The notes under the pieces were generated by a model that did no database searches, had not been told where the DNA came from, and was given only the letters and a program-made list of their open reading frames with translations. A DNA stretch of 13,116 bases from assembly GCF_041224595.1 (NCBI RefSeq), contig NZ_JBGFGN010000118.1:1-13116 (forward strand), read 5' to 3'. A program made the translations under genes and the position numbers. Shown piece by piece: positions 1-6,119 of the stretch. Numbering within the stretch: the stretch's first letter is position 1; each line of letters begins with the position of its first letter. Origin of the DNA: Donghicola sp041224595 (GTDB taxonomy: Bacteria; Pseudomonadota; Alphaproteobacteria; Rhodobacterales; Rhodobacteraceae).

Positions 1-137
1 TGTTGGTTTTGGTCATCGGGGTCTCCGTGTGGTTCGTGGTTGAAGCGGTCAAACTCCACCTCGACCATACACCTCGATGGCCACCCGGGATTACACCGTT
101 GGCGGTGCGGAAATTACACCACGTGCTCGGACACTAA
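1..137 (+). CDS. Probable 3' end of a small membrane protein gene (partial)
   Basis: A frame read from base 3 stays open to a TAA at 135-137 and encodes about 44 residues. It begins with a hydrophobic stretch (LVLVIGVSVWFVVEAVKLHL) that could be a transmembrane helix, followed by a basic tail ending LHHVLGH. Over this stretch the frame has high GC at codon position 1 and lower GC at position 2, as expected for coding DNA. The frame of the following ATPase gene does not show this pattern here. The stop lies 7 bases before a GTG that I take as the ATPase start, so the two may be co-transcribed. The 5' end is outside the window and the product is not recognised. The alternative is that the ATPase gene simply extends further upstream and this frame is meaningless. 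Confidence 0.4.
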   Translation, partial: LVLVIGVSVWFVVEAVKLHLDHTPRWPPGITPLAVRKLHHVLGH

Positions 138-144
138 CAAATCA

Positions 145-1788
145 GTGATCGCGCTCATTTCGGACCAAGATGACCTACCCGATTCAGCAAGGTATTTACC
201 TCGCTGCAATCTATCTCTTTCGCCCATCACGGGAGATATCATTGCGGAAGTCATGCGCGTGACGTGGAAAGCTCCGTCCCGACGCCTCACGGCGATGCTT
301 CGGCAGCATGATCTGAAAATCGCCAGTCTTCCATACTGCGTTATCCTAGGCGCACTGGAACAGGTTGAACCCGGTCGCACCGTCGAGACAGTTATCAAAG
401 CTCTTAAATGCGGCGCGCAGCCGCCAGATGGTCCCTCGCTCGATGATCTGTATCTGCCAAAATCACTGCAGGACCACATGGATGCGGTCCTGACAGATAT
501 TGCCGATTTCCGTGCAGGCGTTGTGGCTTGGGCAGACGTCTCAGTTTCAACCTTGCTCTTCGGACCTCCCGGCAATGGAAAGACAACTTTGGCACGAGCA
601 CTCGCGGGTTCCGGGCGCCTCCATTACGTTTCATGCAGTTTTTCAGACTGCCAAGCGAACGGGAGCCTTTCGGATTTCCTCAAAGCTCTGCAGAAGCGCT
701 GTGCCGAAGCTATTTCACATGCGCCCAGCCTGATTTTCTTCGACGAATTGGACAGTTATGTCGACCGCGGCACGAACAGCGGACGTAATGATACCTACAT
801 GCGGCTCGCTGTGAACGGCCTTCTGCAAGTGCTGTCTGAGCAAAATGATGCACCAGGAGTGGTTGTCGCAGCTGCTACAAACCACCCTGATGACGTTGAC
901 CCGGCGATCATCCGAGCGGGTCGGTTTGACCATCACATTATGGTTGGACCACCCGACAGAGAAGGAGCCGGCACGATTTTGCGGAAACGCCTCGGTTCGG
1001 ACGCAAACCATCTGGATCTCTCTCGTGCATTGAATGCACTGACGGGCCTGTCCGGCGCGGACATCAGCACCTCTGCCGCCAAAGCCCTTTCGATTGCGCG
1101 CCGAGCCCGCCGACCCATTCAAGTCGAGGACCTTTTAACGGTCACAGAGAAACTGATCCCTGCTTCATTTTCCGAGAACACTTGGCGTATCGCGGTCCAC
1201 GAGGCCGGGCACGCCATCGCGCGCGCATGCCTAAGCCTGCCACATCCGGAACGTGTCTTGCTCTCGCCCACCTCATCCTTCGTGGAGGGCAATTTTCCCA
1301 GTCTGCTACGCCGCCCAGATGTTGATGCAATGTTGGCTGTATTTCTCGGCGGCCGCGCCGCGGAGCGCCATGTGTTCGCGGATATTTCCTCTGGGGCCGA
1401 AGCGGATCTACGCCAAGCCACGAAATTTGCTCTCGACATCAAAACGCGTTCCGGCTTGACGACCGACAACGTCTTGCATCTTGGGTATTCGATGGATCGA
1501 CCGGAAACTTGGCCACCGACTCTTCATGATGCCCTCCTGCGCATGATGCAGGTCGGTGGCAACTTGGCGGCCAGGGCAATCGCCGCGAACGAAGCGCAGC
1601 TGCTCGCCTTTGCGAAAGCACTTCAAGAAGAGCGAGAGCTGGGCAGTCATCGACTGAAAGATTTGCTATCCGGCATCACAGTCCTCGACCGAACGAACGA
1701 TGGCTCTCACCCGACGAAGTCTTCCGAGCACATCGAAAAGGCGCTGGTGGGCACCCAAGTGTCTACTCAGCCCACAACGACGGGATGA
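145..1788 (+). CDS. FtsH-like AAA+ ATPase with M41-type zinc metallopeptidase domain
   Basis: The product is about 547 residues from the chosen GTG. An AAA+ module holds Walker A (GPPGNGKT, about 140-147), Walker B (LIFFDELD, D200/E201) and a second region of homology with the arginine pair in RAGRFD (about 257-262). It is followed by an M41-like peptidase domain with the zinc motif HEAGH (H352, E353, H356). The LGGRAAE block and an Asp in SGAEADLRQAT (about D421) match the third zinc ligand of FtsH. The order ATPase then protease is that of FtsH, which unfolds and degrades proteins using ATP. Unlike FtsH, no N-terminal membrane segments are visible, so it is probably soluble or relies on a partner. 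The frame is open to the left edge, so the start is uncertain. GTG145 is preferred because another frame looks coding up to 137, and ATG253 is also possible. Substrates are unknown. GC content is visibly lower than in the mcrBC region. Confidence 0.85.
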   Translation: MIALISDQDDLPDSARYLPRCNLSLSPITGDIIAEVMRVTWKAPSRRLTAMLRQHDLKIASLPYCVILGALEQVEPGRTVETVIKALKCGAQPPDGPSLDDLYLPKSLQDHMDAVLTDIADFRAGVVAWADVSVSTLLFGPPGNGKTTLARALAGSGRLHYVSCSFSDCQANGSLSDFLKALQKRCAEAISHAPSLIFFDELDSYVDRGTNSGRNDTYMRLAVNGLLQVLSEQNDAPGVVVAAATNHPDDVDPAIIRAGRFDHHIMVGPPDREGAGTILRKRLGSDANHLDLSRALNALTGLSGADISTSAAKALSIARRARRPIQVEDLLTVTEKLIPASFSENTWRIAVHEAGHAIARACLSLPHPERVLLSPTSSFVEGNFPSLLRRPDVDAMLAVFLGGRAAERHVFADISSGAEADLRQATKFALDIKTRSGLTTDNVLHLGYSMDRPETWPPTLHDALLRMMQVGGNLAARAIAANEAQLLAFAKALQEERELGSHRLKDLLSGITVLDRTNDGSHPTKSSEHIEKALVGTQVSTQPTTTG

Positions 1789-1797
1789 CAACTTACA

Positions 1798-1983
1798 TCA
1801 AGTTTCTTCCGTGGGCGCTTTGGTCGCCCGCGGCTTTCTGGACGGCGCATTGCCCAGCCGCCCCATGAACTCCTGAAGCAGGCTGTCGAAGCGCGCGGCA
1901 TCCTCCGCACGCCTTGCGTCGGCGTCCCTAACTCGATCCCTCATCCCCTCAATCTCGAATTCAAGCTGTGCGGCACGTGCCAG
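1798..1983 (-). pseudogene. Out-of-frame C-terminal continuation of the KfrA-like gene
   Basis: On the minus strand, the frame shifted from the KfrA-like ORF is open from about 1983 to a TGA at 1798-1800. It encodes a helical segment of about 61 residues starting LARAAQLEFEIEGMRDRVRD and continuing with ARRAEDAARFDSLLQEFMGR, then a basic tail rich in K, R, P and T. It fits the preceding heptad pattern far better than the in-frame ending. One missing base (or two extra) between about 1978 and 1992 would join the frames into a protein of about 249 residues whose stop lies 9 bases from the AAA+ gene stop. Either the gene is truncated in this strain or the sequence has a single-base error. Confidence 0.65.
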
Positions 1984-2546
1984 AGGCCTTCCAGCTGTGC
2001 CTTGTCCAGTTCATTTCCGGATTGGACGATACCGCTGTAAGTTGTGAACCGGGCTTCAGCCTTGTCCCGCCGATCTTCAGCGTCTTCTTTGGCTTTTTCT
2101 GCTTCTACAACCTGCTCTTGAGCTGCGTGCAGCTGCTCCTTCAATTCGCAAACCTCATCGGTCAAGCAACTAATATCCGCATACGCCTCGTTGATCCGCT
2201 TCTCCATTTCCTCCCTTTCCTTGCTCCACATGCGCTCACGCTCCGCCATCTGACTGCGCAGGCGCTCGATCTCACGCAAGTGAAGCTCTTCGCGAATGTC
2301 CGCACGGTCGTTGGCCGTTTTCCAAAGGCCCAAGGCAAGCAACTTCGCTTCCTCCAGAAAAGCGTCCGGCAGCTCGGATACCTCAGCAAGGTGTGCATTC
2401 CGACGGTTCCACAGCCCTGTGAAAGCCGGAATGTAGGAGTGGGCCTTGGACCCCAACTTTGCCTGTACGTTCCGGGTCGATGCCTCGGTGCCGTCTTCCT
2501 GCAATGCCTGCGCGGCTTCAAAGACGTCTTCGATTTCGATAGTCAT
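1941..2546 (-). CDS. KfrA-like DNA-binding coiled-coil protein (apparently frameshifted near its end)
   Basis: The product is 201 residues. The first 60 or so residues resemble the KfrA N-terminal DNA-binding domain (MTIEIEDVFEAAQAL, then STRNVQAKLGSKAHSYIPAF, then WNRR). Residues from about 75 on form a long charged heptad-rich coiled coil (REELHLREIERLRSQMAERE and onward). KfrA proteins are plasmid-borne transcriptional autoregulators with an alpha-helical tail, linked to plasmid maintenance, and relatives occur on integrative elements. In this frame the coil breaks off after about residue 187 into GLWHVPHSLNSRLRG and stops at 1941. A neighbouring frame carries a clean coiled-coil continuation (listed separately), so the ancestral gene probably ran to 1798. 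The gene converges on the AAA+ protease gene. No strong Shine-Dalgarno sequence precedes the ATG. Confidence 0.75.
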   Translation of the reverse strand: MTIEIEDVFEAAQALQEDGTEASTRNVQAKLGSKAHSYIPAFTGLWNRRNAHLAEVSELPDAFLEEAKLLALGLWKTANDRADIREELHLREIERLRSQMAERERMWSKEREEMEKRINEAYADISCLTDEVCELKEQLHAAQEQVVEAEKAKEDAEDRRDKAEARFTTYSGIVQSGNELDKAQLEGLWHVPHSLNSRLRG

Positions 2547-2623
2547 GAGCGATAGCTTTCTTACTCAATATCGCGCAGGTATGCCGGTCGATTTCGGAAT
2601 TCGCCTCCTTTAGGTGGAGAAAG

Positions 2624-2632
2624 TGTGGATAA
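2624..2632 (-). promoter_or_regulatory. Perfect DnaA-box 9-mer
   Basis: TGTGGATAA on the plus strand is the exact reverse complement of the consensus DnaA box TTATCCACA. It lies 78 bases upstream of the kfrA-like start codon. A single box may be chance, but its position beside a plasmid-type regulator and repeats is notable. No replication initiator gene is seen in the window. Confidence 0.3.
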
Positions 2633-2657
2633 CTTCGGGGGCGAGCATCGGATCCGC

Positions 2658-2674
2658 TAGCATCGTAGATGCTA
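2658..2674. promoter_or_regulatory. Inverted repeat, candidate KfrA operator
   Basis: TAGCATC (2658-2664) and GATGCTA (2668-2674) form a perfect 7-bp inverted repeat around GTA. The dyad lies upstream of the kfrA-like gene, where KfrA family members are known to bind and autoregulate. The assignment is inferred from position only. Confidence 0.4.
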
Positions 2675-2693
2675 CAGCTGTTGTAACAGTTGT
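2674..2693. repeat. 12-bp spaced near-repeat ACAGCTGT / ACAGTTGT
   Basis: ACAGCTGT (2674-2681), itself a perfect palindrome, recurs as ACAGTTGT (2686-2693) with a 12-bp period. It directly abuts the inverted repeat to its left and may belong to the same operator region. Confidence 0.35.
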
Positions 2694-2791
2694 CTGGCCC
2701 GCGGGTCGCACGGGCGATCAGGTAGTGCGTGAATGGACTGGACGAGAAGCAATTGCAGCCGCTGTCATGGACTCGTGACCATTTTTGACAC

Positions 2792-2815
2792 CCTTGAAGG
2801 TTACCTTGAGGTTAA
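2792..2815. repeat. Tandem 12-bp near-repeat with internal dyad upstream of the mcrBC operon
   Basis: CTTGAAGGTTAC (2792-2803) is followed directly by CTTGAGGTTAAC (2804-2815), which is near-identical if one shifted base is allowed. Within it, AAGGT-T-ACCTT (2796-2806) is a perfect dyad. A looser AGGTT...AACCT pair (2808-2812 and 2823-2827) follows. The block lies 27-50 bases ahead of the first operon gene, between a TTGACA hexamer and the ribosome binding site, where an operator would be expected. The binding protein is unknown. Confidence 0.35.
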
Positions 2816-2841
2816 CGAGGACAACCTGAGGAGCCGGTATC

Positions 2842-3561
2842 ATGATCACATGCAACGCCATCAAGGAATTCGCCACACCGATCCCTAGGCACCTGCGTCG
2901 TTCACTCAGCCGTGGGCTTGCACGGGAATCCTTTGCCACCGCGCAGCGCTACGATGGCGACATGGCCCGGCTCCTCGAAACCAGCTTCTCCATGACGCAG
3001 AACATCAAGAACCGCCAGCGCATCGCCGCGCGAATGAAACGGCTGCCGGGCATGGTCAGCGTCACGCGGTTTGGCGACGGGCTCTGCGCCGTGTTGCGTA
3101 CCCAGCGCGAGATGATCCTCATCGATGACCAGGGCGAGCACTTTCGCGAGCAGATACTGCTCTACACCCGGGTGACCTTTGCCCGGATCAAGGACGGTAT
3201 GGATTTTACCATGAAACGCGTCTCCTTCTCCGGCCATGCGCTGGAGCGCCTGGTGCAGCGCTCCGATTGCCCTCTGAAGGGACTGCTGGGCCAGATCGAC
3301 GCCGAGGCCCTTTCGATCCTGCGGACCACGTGGGACCAGACGGACGATGAGCGTAGCTATCAGCACGCCCTGTGCGAAGGCGTCTGGGCCGGTCAGTACG
3401 ACAGTTCCGAGGTCGGCACGAATTGGCCGCTGCGCTACCGCACCGAAGAAGACCGCCGCATCCCGACCTTCAGCGTGCGCACTTTCCTGTCGCCCGAGGA
3501 GATGAATCCGGTTGTCTGGCTCGGCTGGCAAGGCGATGACAGTATCGCGATGGCATCTTGA
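2842..3561 (+). CDS. Unknown 239-aa protein, first gene of the mcrBC operon
   Basis: I do not recognise this family. The product is a 239-residue soluble protein with a basic N-terminal part (HLRRSLSRGLARES, about 17-30), a beta-rich middle (about 70-127), a motif SGHALERLVQRSD (about 130-142) and a C-terminal part with RTFLSPEEMNPVVWLGW (about 213-229). No signal peptide or membrane segment is seen. The ATG is preceded by GAGGAG (2828-2833) at an 8-base spacing. The stop lies only 14 bases before the mcrB ATG, and the mcrB ribosome binding site overlaps the stop codon, so co-transcription is very likely. This suggests an accessory role in the type IV restriction module. A H-A-L-E-R motif occurs in some small toxin families, but the length and the rest of the sequence give no real support for that. 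Confidence 0.75.
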   Translation: MITCNAIKEFATPIPRHLRRSLSRGLARESFATAQRYDGDMARLLETSFSMTQNIKNRQRIAARMKRLPGMVSVTRFGDGLCAVLRTQREMILIDDQGEHFREQILLYTRVTFARIKDGMDFTMKRVSFSGHALERLVQRSDCPLKGLLGQIDAEALSILRTTWDQTDDERSYQHALCEGVWAGQYDSSEVGTNWPLRYRTEEDRRIPTFSVRTFLSPEEMNPVVWLGWQGDDSIAMAS

Positions 3562-3575
3562 AGGAGATTTGGGTG

Positions 3576-6119
3576 ATGGACTGGGAAGACCTCCGAGCGG
3601 CGCTGCCGGAGGACAAGGCGCGCGACCTGCGCGAGACGATCGGCGAGACGCTCGCGGCCTATGGCGTCACAGTGGCCGACATGCAGAAAGGCTTGGTCCT
3701 TCTGCGGGACGCCGAGGGGCGCGGTATGACCTGGCAGACGCAGTCTGTCAGCCGTCAGCTGCTGACTATCGACACCCCTGCCGCTTGGAGCCCTGCTCTG
3801 CCCCTGGCGGAACTGGGCGATGGCGCCGGCATCGAACTGCGCCGACCGGCGGACTCCGTGCGGATCGTGGCACTGTTCGAACCGCCCTTTGTTGCTGCCT
3901 TCCGTCGGAAGCTGGCACTGGTCAAACGGAAGTACCCGGGGTGGTCCGGATTCGGTGCTGGCAACGACCGCTTCGACAAGGACGAGCGCGACTACAAGCT
4001 GGCTGCTGGGCGCGGTTTGACCGCAGCGCTTCGGCGCGAGGTGTCGGGCGAGGCGCTGCTCGACGCGCTGGCCGAGGCCGCCAAGACCAATCTGCTGAAC
4101 TGGCGGCTGAAAGATGCCTTCTCTCCCTCCATCCGAAGGGACGAGCAGGCACAGGTGTTTGGCGCCCTCCTGTCCCATCGCGACGACGATGCGGCGCACC
4201 CACAGGCAATTGCCGACTTCATTGGGGCATGGCGCGCACTGAACCCGGATGGATCCCGCGACACCGCCCGCCAAATCGCGGAATATCTGCTGTTCCTGTG
4301 CCGGCCCGATGCGGCGATCTTCTTCAAGCATGGCGTGCTGCACGACGCCTACTACGAGGCCACCGCACGCGCCTTCCCGTCCAGCGATGCCGCCAGCGAC
4401 TACGTGGAAGAGCTGCGCTTTGCCGAGAACTGGCGCGAGGCGTTGACGGAAGCCGGTCATCCGCCGCGCGACCTGCTAGACGTCCAGAGCTTTCTCTGGG
4501 TGAGCCACGGCGGCGCCGCAGCCCCGCCCCCACAAACCGAAACGCCGACACAGACGCCCGACGCCGCCCTGCCGTCCCGTCCGAAGGAGGACACCGCCAT
4601 GAAGCCCCTGAACACGATCCTCTACGGCCCGCCCGGGACCGGCAAGACCTATGCCACCTTCAGCAAGGCGGTGGAGATCTGCGACGGCGTGGAGGCGGTC
4701 GCGAGTATGGACGGTGACGCCCTGAGGGCCCGCTACGCCGCGCTGCGCAAGGCTGGCCGAATCGGCTTCGTGACCTTCCACCAAAGCTATTCCTATGAGG
4801 AATTTGTCGAAGGCCTCCGTCCCGAAGGCGGTGCCGACGATGCCGGTTTCACGCTTCAGCCGCGCAACGGTGCGTTAAGGGAGATCGCGGAACTTGCCGA
4901 GAGGGAAAGCATGGAGATAGCCAATGGAATTCCTCAAGCTGTCACCCATGCTCCTTTAACGCTCCAGAACCGGAGAGTTTTCAGAATCTGGCTTGGCGAC
5001 GAAGACGAGGGAGACACTCTCTTTGAGGAATCTCTTCGCGAGAATCACATCCGCTTCGACATCGGCACCGCCGATCTCACCGATGCCATCTTTGACGATC
5101 CTGAGAAAATTAGAAGTGCATACTCAGAAGAAGGCGCTTCCACCGGTCGGCCCATGAGTCGCCCTGATGTCAAACGGATACAGGATTTCAGAGCCAATAT
5201 GCGTATCGGTGACATCTTTTACGTACCTAAGGGTACAGAACTTACACGAGCAATAGGCCAGATTACGGGTGATTACGAATTCCAACCTCGCTACGAAGGT
5301 GATCGATATGCGCAACTAAGGAAGGTTCGCTGGCTCTGGGTCGACAAAGAAGGCATCAAAAACAAGCCGACATTCAACTTCACATCTCACGGCTCTCAGC
5401 TTGAAAGAGTCGAGCACGATTGGATCGAGTGTTCGGAGTTCGAAAACTTGATGAACCAAGGCACTGTCAGTGCAAAGGTCGAGGCATTGCCGAATAAATC
5501 CTTCGTCCTTGTCATGGACGAGATCAACCGTGCCAATATATCCAAAGTCTTTGGCGAACTGATCACCCTGCTCGAAGAGGACAAACGCGCCGGAGCGGAG
5601 AACGAGGTCAGCGTACGCCTGCCCTATTCGGGCGAAAATTTCACCCTGCCCGCAAACCTGCATTTCCTCGGCACGATGAACACAGCCGACCGCTCCATCG
5701 CGCTGCTCGACACCGCGCTGCGCCGCAGGTTCCACTTCGAGGAGACGCCGCCCCAGCCCGACCTCCTTAAAACCATCGACGGGATCGACCTGCCGCTGCT
5801 GCTGACCCGGCTGAACCAGCGGATCGAATACCTCGTGGACCGCGACCACCTGATCGGCCACGCCTTTTTCATCGCCTGCAAGACGCGGGACGACGTGGAC
5901 ACCGTCATGCGCCGCAAGGTGATCCCGCTGCTGGCGGAGTATTTCCACGAGGACTGGGAGCACATTGTCGCGGTGCTGGGTGGCAAGGAACAGGGTTTCA
6001 TCGCGAAGGAGGCGCTGACAGTTCCGCCCGGCCTGCACCTCGGGATGGACGAGGCGCGGTATCGCTACACCGTGCGTGGGAGCTTCCCGCCGGACGCCTA
6101 TGCCGGGCTTCAGGCGTGA
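3576..6119 (+). CDS. mcrB: McrB-type AAA+ GTPase of a type IV restriction system, with EVE-like insert
   Basis: The product is 847 residues. McrB-type GTPases form the motor of modification-dependent restriction and drive DNA translocation with the nuclease McrC. Residues 1-310 are an N-terminal domain of unassigned fold, expected to be the DNA-recognition part. Residues about 311-340 are a Pro/Thr-rich linker. The motor starts at 342 with Walker A GPPGTGKT (351-358) and FVTFHQSYSYEEFVEG (398-413). Walker B follows as VLVMDEINRANISKVFGE (D648, E649), then the McrB signature MNTADRS (701-707) and LLDTALRRRFHF. Between Walker A and B lies a segment of about 200 residues, including GDIFYVPKGTELTRAIGQI (about 545-563) and LRKVRWLWVD, that resembles an EVE/PUA-like modified-base reader. 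The ATG at 3576 is chosen over TTG3558 because AAGGAG (3561-3566) sits 9 bases before it. It overlaps mcrC by 4 bp. Confidence 0.93.
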   Translation: MDWEDLRAALPEDKARDLRETIGETLAAYGVTVADMQKGLVLLRDAEGRGMTWQTQSVSRQLLTIDTPAAWSPALPLAELGDGAGIELRRPADSVRIVALFEPPFVAAFRRKLALVKRKYPGWSGFGAGNDRFDKDERDYKLAAGRGLTAALRREVSGEALLDALAEAAKTNLLNWRLKDAFSPSIRRDEQAQVFGALLSHRDDDAAHPQAIADFIGAWRALNPDGSRDTARQIAEYLLFLCRPDAAIFFKHGVLHDAYYEATARAFPSSDAASDYVEELRFAENWREALTEAGHPPRDLLDVQSFLWVSHGGAAAPPPQTETPTQTPDAALPSRPKEDTAMKPLNTILYGPPGTGKTYATFSKAVEICDGVEAVASMDGDALRARYAALRKAGRIGFVTFHQSYSYEEFVEGLRPEGGADDAGFTLQPRNGALREIAELAERESMEIANGIPQAVTHAPLTLQNRRVFRIWLGDEDEGDTLFEESLRENHIRFDIGTADLTDAIFDDPEKIRSAYSEEGASTGRPMSRPDVKRIQDFRANMRIGDIFYVPKGTELTRAIGQITGDYEFQPRYEGDRYAQLRKVRWLWVDKEGIKNKPTFNFTSHGSQLERVEHDWIECSEFENLMNQGTVSAKVEALPNKSFVLVMDEINRANISKVFGELITLLEEDKRAGAENEVSVRLPYSGENFTLPANLHFLGTMNTADRSIALLDTALRRRFHFEETPPQPDLLKTIDGIDLPLLLTRLNQRIEYLVDRDHLIGHAFFIACKTRDDVDTVMRRKVIPLLAEYFHEDWEHIVAVLGGKEQGFIAKEALTVPPGLHLGMDEARYRYTVRGSFPPDAYAGLQA
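4584..4601 (+). promoter_or_regulatory. Internal ribosome binding site and ATG inside mcrB
   Basis: AAGGAGG (4584-4590), a near-perfect Shine-Dalgarno sequence, is followed 8 bases later by an in-frame ATG at 4599-4601 (Met342). This sits exactly at the end of the Pro/Thr-rich linker and 9 residues before Walker A. Initiation here would give a 506-residue protein holding the GTPase motor and EVE-like insert but lacking the N-terminal domain. E. coli mcrB is known to make a short form (McrBs) from an internal start that lacks the N-terminal DNA-binding domain, so the same arrangement is inferred here. Confidence 0.6.
4880..5560 (+). other. Low-GC segment encoding the EVE-like insert of McrB
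   Basis: Sample 60-base blocks give 50% GC (4921-4980), 52% (5101-5160) and 45% (5221-5280). By contrast, 4801-4860 gives 62% and 5701-5760 gives 75%. Codon use also changes, with many AT-ending codons. The segment begins after the conserved McrB N-terminal motor motifs and ends around Walker B, closely matching the inserted domain. This suggests the recognition insert was acquired separately from the rest of the gene. Confidence 0.6.

Larger units (their letters stand above)
2547..2841. other. Intergenic region between divergent kfrA-like gene and the mcrBC operon
   Basis: This gap of about 295 bases sits between divergent genes. I see no credible gene: an ORF on the minus strand at 2718-2939 runs into the next gene and lacks any recognisable feature. 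The gap does contain a DnaA-box match, a dyad and two tandem near-repeats, each listed separately. A TTGACA hexamer at 2784-2789 could be a -35 box for the rightward operon, but I find no convincing -10 at a normal distance. Confidence 0.6.

Noticed and set aside
1978..1992. Programmed frameshifting in the KfrA-like gene
   Set aside because: I see no slippery heptamer or clear downstream structure at the junction. A plain indel or sequencing error is simpler.
3558..3575. TTG at 3558 or GTG at 3573 as the mcrB start
   Set aside because: TTG3558 would put the AAGGAG ribosome binding site inside the gene. ATG3576 has that site at a 9-base spacing.
3435..4460. A 341-codon open frame on the minus strand
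   Set aside because: It is opposite the 239-aa gene and the mcrB N-terminal part, crosses their boundary, and has no motif.
3512..4717. A 401-codon open frame on the plus strand overlapping mcrB
   Set aside because: Its product is extremely Arg/Gly/Ala-rich and frame-shifted from mcrB. It starts inside the 239-aa gene and ends inside the GTPase domain.
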